Source: Nonomuraea sp. NEAU-A123 | Lineage (GTDB): Bacteria > Actinomycetota > Actinomycetes > Streptosporangiales > Streptosporangiaceae | NCBI RefSeq assembly: GCF_018603905.1 | Contig: NZ_JAHFZZ010000029.1 | Location: forward strand, 41,625 to 105,624 | Direction of reading: 5' to 3' | DNA length: 64,000 nucleotides | Shown here: in pieces, positions 15,765 to 24,544 of the stretch | Layout: each line of letters starts with the position of its first letter | Numbering within the stretch: position 1 is the stretch's first letter | The notes under the pieces: model-generated | What the model was told of the DNA's origin: nothing | What the model saw: the letters and a program-made list of their open reading frames with translations, nothing else | Databases searched by the model: none | Program-made: the position numbers and the translations under genes

Positions 15765-16766
15765 GTGCCCAGCATCCGCGACGTCGCGGCCGCGGCGGGC
15801 GTCTCGTACCAGACCGTTTCGCGGGTGCTCAACGACTCGCCCCGGGTGCGTCCCGACACCAGGGCCGCGGTGCTCGCGGCCATCGAGACGCTGGGCTTCC
15901 GCCCCAACCGGGCCGCGCGGGCGCTCGGTCTCGGGCGCGCTCCCGGCATCACCGTGGTGACCGCCAACACCATGCTGTACGGCTACGCGTCCACGCTGCA
16001 GGGCATCGAGGAGGCCGCGCGGACCGAGGGTCTGGCCGTCGGGGTCAGGGTCGTGGAGTCGGACTCGCTCGCCGAGGTCAAGCAGACCGTCGACTACGTG
16101 AGCGACCCGAGCGCGGGCGGCCTGATCATCATCGCGTTCGACCCGGCGGGCACCGCGGTGCTGGGGGCGCTGCCGCCGGACATACCGGCGATCGCCGCGA
16201 CCGAGCCGGTGGCGCCCGACACGGGCAGGGTCACGATCGCGCTGGACGAGCGGAGGGCCGCCGCCGACGCCACCGAGCACCTGCTGGCTCTGGGCCACCG
16301 GACCGTGCACCACGTGGCGATCCCGTCCGAAGGGCGCTCCAGCGGCAGGCAGGCCGGCTGGTGCGACGCGCTGTCGCGGGCGGGCGCCGAGATCCCCGAG
16401 GTGATCGGCTCCGGCTGGGACATCCGCGCCGCCTACCTGGCCGGGCAGCGGCTGGCCGGCGACCCGGACGTCACGGCGGTGCTGTGCGGCAACGACGACA
16501 TCGCTCAGGGGGTGCGCCGCGCTCTCTACGACGCGGGCCGGGACGTGCCTGGTGACGTGAGCATCGTCGGGTTCGACGACATCCCGGGCTCGGCGTTCTG
16601 GATCCCCGCGCTGACCACCGTGCGGATGGACTTCGTCGGACTGGGCCGGGCGTGCTTCCTGGCGGCGGTGGCCGAGCTGACCGGGCAACCGCAACCGGAC
16701 ACCGAGTTGACCCCGCCCCGCCTCATTGTGCGCGAGTCGACCGCCCCTCCGCGCCGCACGCCCTGA
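15765..16766 (+). CDS. LacI-family transcriptional regulator
   Basis: 333 residues from GTG 15765, preceded by GAGGGG, which gives the usual N-terminus PSIRDVAAAAGVSYQTVSRVLND (helix-turn-helix and hinge); GTGs at 15708 and 15714 are alternatives. The periplasmic-binding-like effector domain includes GGLIIIAFDPAG, TEHLLALGHRTVHHVAIP, VLCGNDDIAQGVRRAL and SIVGFDDIPGSAFWIPALTTV. It precedes a secreted glycosidase, and two perfect palindromes lie between the two genes, so it probably represses the GH39-like/GH36/importer genes in response to a sugar. Confidence 0.92.
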   Translation: MPSIRDVAAAAGVSYQTVSRVLNDSPRVRPDTRAAVLAAIETLGFRPNRAARALGLGRAPGITVVTANTMLYGYASTLQGIEEAARTEGLAVGVRVVESDSLAEVKQTVDYVSDPSAGGLIIIAFDPAGTAVLGALPPDIPAIAATEPVAPDTGRVTIALDERRAAADATEHLLALGHRTVHHVAIPSEGRSSGRQAGWCDALSRAGAEIPEVIGSGWDIRAAYLAGQRLAGDPDVTAVLCGNDDIAQGVRRALYDAGRDVPGDVSIVGFDDIPGSAFWIPALTTVRMDFVGLGRACFLAAVAELTGQPQPDTELTPPRLIVRESTAPPRRTP

Positions 16767-16864
16767 GGACCGCGCCCGTGTCACCGCGCCTTCGCGTGCC
16801 CGCTCGAGACCGGGTCTGAAATCCGCACGTAACAATCCGGCAAAGGACCCTTCCGCTCTTGGCA

Positions 16865-16878
16865 TGTGAGCGCTCACA
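16865..16878. promoter_or_regulatory. LacI-type operator, perfect 14-bp palindrome
   Basis: TGTGAGCGCTCACA with the central CG expected of LacI-family operators, about 50 bases upstream of the secreted glycosidase start. The likely ligand is the LacI protein encoded just upstream. Confidence 0.7.
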
Positions 16879-16882
16879 CTCC

Positions 16883-16898
16883 ATGTGACCGGTCACAT
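16883..16898. promoter_or_regulatory. Second perfect palindrome, 16 bp
   Basis: ATGTGACCGGTCACAT, centre 19 bases from the first palindrome, so about two helical turns away and on the same DNA face. It may be a second operator for the same repressor or a site for a different regulator. Confidence 0.6.
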
Positions 16899-16930
16899 GA
16901 CCGCCCCTCTCCCGGCAGGAGGTACTCCCG

Positions 16931-19084
16931 TTGACATCGCTCCGGCTCCTGGGTGTCACGACCATCGTCTCCACGCTGCTCTGCGCCGCCGTCCCCGCGC
17001 AGGCGGCGTCCCCTGCCCTCGTCGTCGACCTCGCCTCGGACACCGGCCCGCTGAAGTACGGCGCGACCGGCTTCCTGTACGGCCTGGGAAACGACGGGAT
17101 CCCCACCGACACCATGCTGGCGGCCCTCAAGCCCCAGGTCACCGCGCAGAAGGCGCCCGACGGCCTCCAGCACCCCAACGGCGACGCGCTCCAGATCGCG
17201 CCCATGTTCAAGCGCGCCGGCGGCCGTGACATCCAGGTCTACATGCAGGACATCTACCGCGAGTGGCCGTACGAGAACCTGGGCATCGACGACTACCTGG
17301 CCAAGGTCGACACGATGACCCGCAAGATCGTCGCGGACCCCTACCGGACGTCGTACGTGTACGTCCCCTTCAACGAGCCCGACCAGATCTGGTACCAGGG
17401 CAACCTCAACGGCCTGCTCGACGCCTGGAAGCGCGTCTACCAGAAGATCCGCTCGATCGACCCCGCCGCGCGGATCGCGGGCCCGAACTTCGCCTCCTAC
17501 CGCGCGGCCGACTACCGCACGTTCTTCACCTACGCCAGGGCCAACAACGTGCTGCCCGACGTCACCACCTGGCACGAGCTGGGCAACGACTTCTTTACCG
17601 GCTGGTACGACCACCACGCCGACTACCGGGCCATCGAGACGAGCCTCGGCATCAGCCCCCGGCCCATCGCGATCAACGAGTACGCCCGCTTCTCCGGCGA
17701 CCTCGGCGTGCCCGGCAACCTGGTCCAGTACGTGACCCGGTTCGAGAACAGCAAGGTGGACGCCTGCCTGGCCTACTGGACCACGGCCGGAGCCCTCAAC
17801 GACCTGGTCACCAGGAACAGCCAGGCGACCGGCGGCTGGTGGCTCTACAAGTGGTACGGCGAGCTGACCGGCCACACGGTCACCGTCACCCCGCCCACCA
17901 AGAACGGCTCCCTCCAAGGGCTGGCCGCCCTGGACCCGGCCAGGAAGCAGGCCCGGGTCATCTTCGGCGGCTCCCTCAACGTGACCGACACCTACTCCGC
18001 CGACGTCGTGGTCAAGGGCATGGGCTCGGCCTCCTACCTCGGCAGCTCGGTCCACGTGACGGTGTGGGGGGTGAACAGCACCGGCCTCAACGCCTCCCCG
18101 GGGCCAGCCCTGATCCACGAGGGCGACTACACCGTCTCGGGCGGCCAGATCACCGTCCCGCTCACCGGCCTGAACGGCGCCGCCGCGTACCAGCTCATCG
18201 TCACCCCGAACACCGACCTGACGCCCGCCGGCCCGGCCACCCGCTACCAGGCCGAGTACGCGGCGCTCGGCGGCACCGCCCGCGTCACCTTCGGCCCCAA
18301 CACCGGCTACTCCGGCACCTCCTTCTCCGAGGGGTACGGCGCCAGCAACACCGCCGCGACCACGTTCGTGGTGACCGCGCCCGGCGACGGCTACTACAAC
18401 CTGGGCCTGCGTTATTCGGCGGGCCCGTACACCGGGGCGCCGCAGACCCGGGCCGCCCGCCTGATGCTCAACGGCACCGCGCTGACCGACCTCACCCTGC
18501 CGGGCACCGCCGACTGGAACACCTGGAACACGGTGACGACCAAGGTGTTCCTGCAGGCCGGCGTCAACCGGATCGGCGTGCACGCCTTCACCACCGACGA
18601 CCGTGACGCCGTCAACCTCGACTACCTGGACGTGACGGCCACCACCGGCACCATCACCGCCTACGAGGCCGAGAGCGGCGCCAACGTCCGGGGCGGCACG
18701 GCCGCGGTCGGCGCCAACAGCGCCGCGTCCGGCGGCTCGTACGTCGGCTACATCGGCAAGGGCGCCGCCAACATTTTACGGTTCACCGGCGTCAACGCCC
18801 CGGCCGCCGGGCGCTACCGCGTGGTGATCACGTACGCCAACGGGGAGCTGGGCGAGGGCGCGACCAACTACAACTCCAACATCGTGGACCGCTACGCCGA
18901 CGTCAGCGTCAACGGCGGCGCGGCCACCCGGGTCTACTTCCGCAACACGCTGGGCTGGTCGAACTTCCGCACCACCGTGATGACCGCCGACCTCAGGGCC
19001 GGCGCCAACACGATCGAGTTCGGCAACGCCACCGCGTACGGCCCCGACGTCGACCGCATCCAGATCGCCGCGGCACTCGGCTGA
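16931..19084 (+). CDS. Secreted GH39-like glycoside hydrolase with CBM35-like modules
   Basis: 717 residues from TTG 16931, preceded by GCAGGAGGT. Signal peptide residues 1 to about 25 (LLGVTTIVSTLLCAAVPAQAA). The clan GH-A TIM barrel shows acid/base Glu149 in VPFNEPDQIWY and nucleophile Glu250 in AINEYARFSGDLG, followed by a beta domain. Two C-terminal CBM35/CBM6-like beta-sandwiches begin near RYQAEYAALGGTARV and TAYEAESGANVRGG. GH39 contains beta-xylosidases and alpha-galactosyl-arabinofuranosidases; the GH36 gene that follows makes a galactose-containing arabinan or arabinogalactan side chain attractive, but this is inference. A hairpin terminator follows. Confidence 0.75.
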   Translation: MTSLRLLGVTTIVSTLLCAAVPAQAASPALVVDLASDTGPLKYGATGFLYGLGNDGIPTDTMLAALKPQVTAQKAPDGLQHPNGDALQIAPMFKRAGGRDIQVYMQDIYREWPYENLGIDDYLAKVDTMTRKIVADPYRTSYVYVPFNEPDQIWYQGNLNGLLDAWKRVYQKIRSIDPAARIAGPNFASYRAADYRTFFTYARANNVLPDVTTWHELGNDFFTGWYDHHADYRAIETSLGISPRPIAINEYARFSGDLGVPGNLVQYVTRFENSKVDACLAYWTTAGALNDLVTRNSQATGGWWLYKWYGELTGHTVTVTPPTKNGSLQGLAALDPARKQARVIFGGSLNVTDTYSADVVVKGMGSASYLGSSVHVTVWGVNSTGLNASPGPALIHEGDYTVSGGQITVPLTGLNGAAAYQLIVTPNTDLTPAGPATRYQAEYAALGGTARVTFGPNTGYSGTSFSEGYGASNTAATTFVVTAPGDGYYNLGLRYSAGPYTGAPQTRAARLMLNGTALTDLTLPGTADWNTWNTVTTKVFLQAGVNRIGVHAFTTDDRDAVNLDYLDVTATTGTITAYEAESGANVRGGTAAVGANSAASGGSYVGYIGKGAANILRFTGVNAPAAGRYRVVITYANGELGEGATNYNSNIVDRYADVSVNGGAATRVYFRNTLGWSNFRTTVMTADLRAGANTIEFGNATAYGPDVDRIQIAAALG

Positions 19085-19091
19085 CCTTTGT

Positions 19092-19121
19092 CCCGCCCGC
19101 GCCCGAAGCGACGCGGGCGGG
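19092..19121. terminator. GC-rich 10-bp hairpin after the GH39-like gene
   Basis: CCCGCCCGCG (19092-19101) and CGCGGGCGGG (19112-19121) flank a 10-base loop, eight bases after the stop codon. It has no T tract, which is common for actinobacterial terminators. Confidence 0.5.
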
Positions 19122-19132
19122 CACCGCCGACC

Positions 19133-19280
19133 TCACCGACCCGACCCGCCGGACCACCGGACCCGCCCGACCCGCCCGGACCCCCGACTCCCTGACCCGC
19201 CGGACTCCCTGGGACCGGACTCCCTGAGAGCGGACCTCCGGGACCGGACCCCCGACCCCTCGGACCGGATCTCCCGGCCC
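19133..19280. repeat. Degenerate short tandem repeat region
   Basis: Low-complexity DNA built from variants of GGACCCGCC/GGACTCCCT/GGACCGGAC. It contains no credible ORF or ribosome site and separates the GH39-like gene from the alpha-galactosidase. Confidence 0.6.
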
Positions 19281-19356
19281 CTTGAAGATCCCCGCTTATC
19301 GCGGCGGACCAGTGTGCGCGCCTGCGGACACCCGCACAACCGAAGGAGATTTCTTG

Positions 19357-21450
19357 ATGCCTGTTGACGTGGTCAAGACCCTGCGCTGGGGACATGACGC
19401 CCTGGCGGCGGTGGTGGAGATCCACCCGGACCGGCCGGTGGCCCTGCAACGGCTGGGGCCGCCCGGCGAGGAGCCGCGCCGATTGTCGCAGCCGCTGGTC
19501 GAGGTGCTGATCCCCGGCGAGGGCCGGGCCAAGGCGTCGCCGCGCCTGTCGGAGACGGCCGTCGGCTGCCGGTTGCGGTACACAGGTGCCGAGCAGGGCC
19601 GCGACGGCGACTGGCACACGCTGCGGATCGCGCTGCGCGACGAGGTGTCGGGGCTGGCGGCCGAGATGACGCTGCGCTCGTTCGAAGGGGTCGCCGCCTG
19701 TCAGATCCAGGTACGGGTGACCAACGAGGGCACGGACCCGGTGCTGCTGCTCGCCGTGTCCTCCTTCGCCGCCGGGTTCCTCGGCCACCCCGTGAGCGAG
19801 CTGGACGTCCTGTCCGCCGACAGCGAGTGGCTGGGCGAGAGCCGGTGGAGCAGGCGGCCGCTCCGCGACCACATCGCCGACCTCAACCTGGCCGCGCACG
19901 GCCAGCACGGGCGCGGCCGGTTCGCGCTGAGCAGCTCCGGCACCTGGTCCAGCGGGCGGCACGTGCCGATGGGCGGTCTGGCCGACCGGCGTACCGGCCA
20001 GACCTGGCTGTGGCAGATCGAGCACAACGGCGCCTGGGGGTGGGAGACCGGCGAGCGGCTGGACGGCGTGTACGTCGTGGCCACCGGCCCCACCGACGCC
20101 GACCACCAGTGGAGCCAGACCCTGGCGGCGGGGGAGTCCTTCACCACCGTGCCGGTCTCGGTCGCGGTCTCCGCCGACGGCCTGGAGGACGCCGTCGCCG
20201 CGCTCACCGCGCACCGGCGCGCGCTGCTGCGCCCGCACCCCGACAGGTCGGCGCTGCCGGTCGTCTTCAACGACTACATGAACACCCTGATGGGCGACCC
20301 GACGACGGCCAAGCTGCTGCCGCTGGTGGACGCCGCCGCCGCGGCCGGGGCCGAGATCTTCTGCATCGACGCCGGCTGGTACGACGACGACGGAGCCTGG
20401 TGGGACAGCGTCGGCGAGTGGGAGCCGTCCCGGACCCGCTTCCCCGGCGGCATCCAGGAGGTGCTCGGCCGCATCAGGGAGCACGGCATGACACCGGGGC
20501 TGTGGCTGGAGCCCGAGGTGATCGGCGTACGCAGCCCGATGGCGGACAAACTGCCCCCGGAGGCGTTCCTCCAGCGCGGCGGCCATCGCCTGACCGAGCA
20601 CGGTCGCCATCACCTGGACCTGCGCCATCCCGCGGCCGTCGCGCACCTGGACCAGGTGGTGGACCGGCTGGTGGAGGAGCTCGGCGTCGGCTACTTCAAG
20701 CTCGACTACAACATCAACCCGGGCGTCGGCACCGACCTGGACGCCGACAGCGCGGGCGCCGGGCTGCTGGCCTGTAACCGGGCCCACCTCGCCTGGCTGG
20801 ACGGCGTCCTGGATCGGCACCCCGGGCTCGTCCTGGAGAACTGCGCCTCGGGCGCGATGCGCATGGACTACGCGCTGCTGTCGCGGCTGAACCTGCAGTC
20901 GACCAGCGACCAGCAGGACTTCCTCCGCTACCCGCCGATTGCCGTGGCCGCGCCGCTGTCCATGCTGCCGGAACAGGCCGCGAGCTGGGCCTACCCGCAA
21001 CCGGAGATGACGGACGAGGAGCTCGTCTTCACCATGTGCACCGGCGTGCTGGGGCGGCTCTACCTGTCCGGCAACCTGCACGCCATGAGCGCCACCCAGC
21101 TCGACCTGGTGCGGGCGGGCGTGAGCGCGCACCGTGACCTGCGCGCCGACCTGGTACGCGCGGTCCCGTGCTGGCCGCTCGGCCTGCCCGGCTGGGACGA
21201 CCACTGGCTCACCCTCGGCCTGCGCGCCGGGGACACCACCCATCTCGGGCTGTGGCGCCGCCCCGGCGCCGCCGAGACCGCGGTCCTGTCCCTGCCGCAC
21301 CTGGCCGGGCGCCGCCTGCAGATCGAGACCGTCTACCCGGGGTACGCGGAAGGCTGGGGACACTCCTGGGACCCGCTGACCGCCGAGCTGACCGTGACCA
21401 GCGCCATCACCGGTCCGACCGCCCGAATCCTGAAGCTCCGCTCCCTGTGA
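19357..21450 (+). CDS. GH36 alpha-galactosidase
   Basis: 697 residues and no signal peptide, so cytoplasmic. AAGGAGAT precedes the ATG. The GH36 hallmarks are VFNDYMNTLMGDPT, FCIDAGWYDD, PGLWLEPEVI, nucleophile Asp450 in GYFKLDYNIN, ENCASGAMRMDYAL and acid/base Asp518 in QSTSDQQDF. The N-terminal beta supersandwich and C-terminal beta domain complete the fold. It removes terminal alpha-galactosyl residues from imported oligosaccharides; the binding protein and permeases of an importer follow directly. Confidence 0.92.
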   Translation: MPVDVVKTLRWGHDALAAVVEIHPDRPVALQRLGPPGEEPRRLSQPLVEVLIPGEGRAKASPRLSETAVGCRLRYTGAEQGRDGDWHTLRIALRDEVSGLAAEMTLRSFEGVAACQIQVRVTNEGTDPVLLLAVSSFAAGFLGHPVSELDVLSADSEWLGESRWSRRPLRDHIADLNLAAHGQHGRGRFALSSSGTWSSGRHVPMGGLADRRTGQTWLWQIEHNGAWGWETGERLDGVYVVATGPTDADHQWSQTLAAGESFTTVPVSVAVSADGLEDAVAALTAHRRALLRPHPDRSALPVVFNDYMNTLMGDPTTAKLLPLVDAAAAAGAEIFCIDAGWYDDDGAWWDSVGEWEPSRTRFPGGIQEVLGRIREHGMTPGLWLEPEVIGVRSPMADKLPPEAFLQRGGHRLTEHGRHHLDLRHPAAVAHLDQVVDRLVEELGVGYFKLDYNINPGVGTDLDADSAGAGLLACNRAHLAWLDGVLDRHPGLVLENCASGAMRMDYALLSRLNLQSTSDQQDFLRYPPIAVAAPLSMLPEQAASWAYPQPEMTDEELVFTMCTGVLGRLYLSGNLHAMSATQLDLVRAGVSAHRDLRADLVRAVPCWPLGLPGWDDHWLTLGLRAGDTTHLGLWRRPGAAETAVLSLPHLAGRRLQIETVYPGYAEGWGHSWDPLTAELTVTSAITGPTARILKLRSL

Positions 21451-21478
21451 ACCCCCCGATGAATAAAGGAAGCACACC

Positions 21479-22801
21479 GTGAAACTCACCGCGATCACGG
21501 CCGCGGCCGCCACCGCGTTCCTGGCCCTCACCGCCTGCAGCGACCCGGCCTCCGGACCCGCCGCCACCCCGGCCGGGAGCGGGCAGCCCGCCGCCTGGGC
21601 CGCGCCCACCGCGCGGCTCGACGGCACCGCGCTCACCATCTGGGCCGCGCAGAACAGCAACACCGTGCCCAAGCAGGTCATCGACGCCTTCACGAAGGCC
21701 ACCGGCGCCAAGGTGGACGTCGTCACCATCCCGGACCCGTACGAGCAGGGCGTGCAGACCAAGGTGGCCACCGGCGACAAGCCCGACCTGGCCTTCTGGC
21801 AGCCGACCGCGTCCATGCTCACCGCGCTGAACGCCAGGACCAACCTGCAGCCGCTGGACGGCGCCCCCTGGCTCGCCTCGATGACGCCCGAGCTGCGCGA
21901 CATCACCGGCCTGCTGGACAAGACCCGCTATGCCGCCCTCATCACCAGCCCGGCCGTCGAAGGCGTCTACTACAACAAGGAGGTCTTCGCCGCCAACGGC
22001 GTCACCGCGCCGCCCAAGAACTTCGACGAGATGGTGGCGACGGCCCGCAAGCTCAAGGGCAAGGGCGTCACCCCGTTCTTCGAGATGGCCGGCGACAAGT
22101 GGGCCACCCAGTGGTGGGTGCAGGTGCAGCTCGCCGACGCCGCCCGCGACGGCCTGTGGGACCGGGTCAACACCGGCAAGGAGACCTTCGCCGACAAGAC
22201 CATCCTGGACGCGATCAAGAAGTACAAGGCGCTGATCGGCGAGGGCCTGTTCAACTCCGACATCAAGACGGCGACGTTCGAGGACCAGGGCGCGGCGCTG
22301 CTGGCCGGGAAGGCGGCGATGGCCGTCCAGGTGAACTCGTTCTTCGGCCAGCTCCAGGCCAAGGCCGACACCGCGACGCTGGACAAGAAGATCGGCTTCT
22401 TCCCCATCTCGCCGTCCGGCAACGTCGGCACGTTCATCCCCGACCAGAGCAACGCGCTGGTGGCCTTCAGGACCGGCGACGCCAAGCGCGAGGCGGCGGC
22501 CCGCCAACTGCTGTCGTACTGGATGGGCCCCGGCTACCAGAGCTTCATCGCCGACCGGAAGACCGTCTCGCTGCGCGCCGACGTGCCCAGCCCGGCCGGA
22601 GTGCCGCAGGCGCTGCTCGACGTGCACAAGTCGCTCGGTGACGCGGTCGGGTCGATGCAGGCGCTCGCCGTGGCCAACCCCGACCTGTACCTCAACCTGG
22701 CCGACATGATCACCGGCAGCCTGACGCCCGAGCAGGTGGCCGCCGCGACCCAGAAGCAGTTCGCCCAGCTCGCGAAGGCTGCTGGAGCCTCCGGGTTCTG
22801 A
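21479..22801 (+). CDS. Sugar ABC transporter substrate-binding lipoprotein (family 1)
   Basis: 440 residues from GTG 21479 with AAAGGAAG upstream. The lipobox LTAC puts the lipid cysteine at about residue 20. The family 1 body includes ALTIWAAQNSNTVPKQVIDAFTKATGAKVDVV, PDLAFWQPTAS, VYYNKEVFAANGV and GKAAMAVQVNSF. It lies 28 bases after the alpha-galactosidase and 4 bases before the first permease. It probably binds alpha-galactosyl oligosaccharides. Confidence 0.9.
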   Translation: MKLTAITAAAATAFLALTACSDPASGPAATPAGSGQPAAWAAPTARLDGTALTIWAAQNSNTVPKQVIDAFTKATGAKVDVVTIPDPYEQGVQTKVATGDKPDLAFWQPTASMLTALNARTNLQPLDGAPWLASMTPELRDITGLLDKTRYAALITSPAVEGVYYNKEVFAANGVTAPPKNFDEMVATARKLKGKGVTPFFEMAGDKWATQWWVQVQLADAARDGLWDRVNTGKETFADKTILDAIKKYKALIGEGLFNSDIKTATFEDQGAALLAGKAAMAVQVNSFFGQLQAKADTATLDKKIGFFPISPSGNVGTFIPDQSNALVAFRTGDAKREAAARQLLSYWMGPGYQSFIADRKTVSLRADVPSPAGVPQALLDVHKSLGDAVGSMQALAVANPDLYLNLADMITGSLTPEQVAAATQKQFAQLAKAAGASGF

Positions 22802-22805
22802 CCAC

Positions 22806-23684
22806 ATGACCGACACCAGCGCGCGCCGCACGCATCCCATGTGGTTCCTCGGCCCGGCCTTCGCGATCCTGTTCGTCTTCTTCTTCCTGCCGACCCTGTT
22901 CAACTTCATCTACGCCTTCACCGACTGGTCCAGCTTCAAGAGCGAGATCCGCCCGGTGGGGCTGGACAACTTCACCGACCTGCTGTCGGACGGCACGCTG
23001 TTCGCCGCGCTGCGCATCACGGTCGTGTACGCCGTCCTGGTGGCGCTGTTCCAGAACCTCTTCGGGTTCGGCCTGGCCGTGCTGCTGGAGCGCGACACCT
23101 GGCTGAACCGGGTCGCGCGGCTGTTCTTCCTCATCCCGGTGCTGATGTCGGCTCTGGCGGTCGGCTACGTCTTCCAGGCGCTGCTGAAACCCAACGGCAG
23201 CCTGAACGGCCTGCTCGGCGGTCTGCTCGGCCACCCGGTCAGCATCGCCTGGCTCGGCGACACCACCTGGACGCTGGTCGTGGTCTCGGTCATCCACGCC
23301 TGGAAATGGATGGGGCTGTCCATGCTCATCTACTTGGCCGGGCTGAAGACCGTGCCGGAGGACATCACTGAGGCGGCCAGGATGGACGGCGCCTCGCCCT
23401 GGCAGGCGTTCTGGTCGATCCGCTTCCCGCTGCTCGCGCCCGCGGTGACCTTCAACGTCGCCACCGCGCTGCTCGGCTCGATGAACGGCTTCGACATCGT
23501 CCAGGCCACCACCGGGGGCGGGCCGGCGCGCAGCACCGAGATCCTCAACATCTTCATCTACCGCACCTTCGGCCAGGGCCTGTTCGCGCAGGCCACGACC
23601 ATGAGCCTGGTGCTGTTCCTGCTGGTCGGGCTGCTGGCCTTCCCCGTCATCCGGACCCTGCGCAAGCGAGAGGAGATCCTGTGA
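22806..23684 (+). CDS. Sugar ABC transporter permease (MalF/UgpA type)
   Basis: 292 residues with six predicted membrane spans beginning MWFLGPAFAILFVFFFLPTLF. The EAA loop is ITEAARMDGASPWQAFWSIRFPLLAP. It is a CUT1-family subunit that pairs with the next gene, which it overlaps by four bases. No ATP-binding gene is present in the cluster, so a shared MsiK-like ATPase is expected. Confidence 0.9.
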   Translation: MTDTSARRTHPMWFLGPAFAILFVFFFLPTLFNFIYAFTDWSSFKSEIRPVGLDNFTDLLSDGTLFAALRITVVYAVLVALFQNLFGFGLAVLLERDTWLNRVARLFFLIPVLMSALAVGYVFQALLKPNGSLNGLLGGLLGHPVSIAWLGDTTWTLVVVSVIHAWKWMGLSMLIYLAGLKTVPEDITEAARMDGASPWQAFWSIRFPLLAPAVTFNVATALLGSMNGFDIVQATTGGGPARSTEILNIFIYRTFGQGLFAQATTMSLVLFLLVGLLAFPVIRTLRKREEIL

Positions 23685-24544
23685 CCATCCCCGCGTACGG
23701 CGTCCGGGTCCGGCCGCCCCGGGCGAGCGGCCTGGCGGCGCGGCTGCGGCCCTTCGCCGTCGTCGCGCTCGTCGTCACCGTCATGGGCGTGCCGCTGTGG
23801 CTGATCGTCTCGACGGCGGCCAAGTCACAGGCCGAGGCGCTCTCGCCGGACCTGTCGCTGCCGTCGCGCTGGCTGCTCTGGGAGAACCTCGCCCAGGTGT
23901 GGACCCAGGGCGACATCCCGGCCGCCTTCCTCGGCAGCGTGCTGATCGTGGTCCCGGCCGTCGCCCTGGTGCTGACGTTCGGCTCCATGGCGGCGTGGAT
24001 CCTGGCCCGCCGGGCCGGCCGGCTCACCGCCGTCCTGTACGCGCTGGCCATCAGCGGCATCGTGCTGCCACCCGCCGTGGTGACGATCGTGCTGCTGCTG
24101 CGCCAGCTCGGCCTGGCCGGGACCCTCACCGGTATGATCGGCGTGTACGTCGGCATCTACCTGTCGACCGTCGTCTTCTTCGTCACCGGCTTCGTCCGCA
24201 CGGTGCCGCTGTCGATCGAGGAGGCCGCGCGCATGGACGGCGCGGGCCCGGTGCGGGTCTTCGTCTCGGTCATCCTGCCGATGTTGCGCCCGGTGCTGGC
24301 CACCGCCACGATCCTCATCTGCCTGTACGTGTGGAACGACGTCTTCTACGCGTTCTTCGTCATCGGCGGACGGATGGACACCTTGCCCCTGAACCTCTTC
24401 CAGGTGGCCAACGCCGGGCTCTACCTCAACAACTGGCACTTGATCTTCGCTTACATCATCCTGATGAGCCTGCCGCTGCTGGTCGTCTTCGCCGTGGCGC
24501 AGCGCAAGATCATCTCCGGGATCACCGGGGGCGCGGTGAAGTGA
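23681..24544 (+). CDS. Sugar ABC transporter permease (MalG/UgpE type)
   Basis: 287 residues from GTG 23681 overlapping the previous stop. The EAA loop is SIEEAARMDGAGPVRVFVSVILPMLRP, and the C-terminus QRKIISGITGGAVK is typical of MalG-like subunits. The stop codon abuts the stop of the convergent propeller gene with no base between them (TGA then TCA at 24542-24547), so the two transcripts must overlap at their ends. Confidence 0.9.
   Translation: MTIPAYGVRVRPPRASGLAARLRPFAVVALVVTVMGVPLWLIVSTAAKSQAEALSPDLSLPSRWLLWENLAQVWTQGDIPAAFLGSVLIVVPAVALVLTFGSMAAWILARRAGRLTAVLYALAISGIVLPPAVVTIVLLLRQLGLAGTLTGMIGVYVGIYLSTVVFFVTGFVRTVPLSIEEAARMDGAGPVRVFVSVILPMLRPVLATATILICLYVWNDVFYAFFVIGGRMDTLPLNLFQVANAGLYLNNWHLIFAYIILMSLPLLVVFAVAQRKIISGITGGAVK

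Noticed and set aside
18934-21921. 995-codon minus-strand open frame
   Set aside because: It is antisense to the GH39-like and GH36 genes, is rich in Arg/Gly/Pro low-complexity sequence and has no recognisable domain; typical GC-rich shadow frame.
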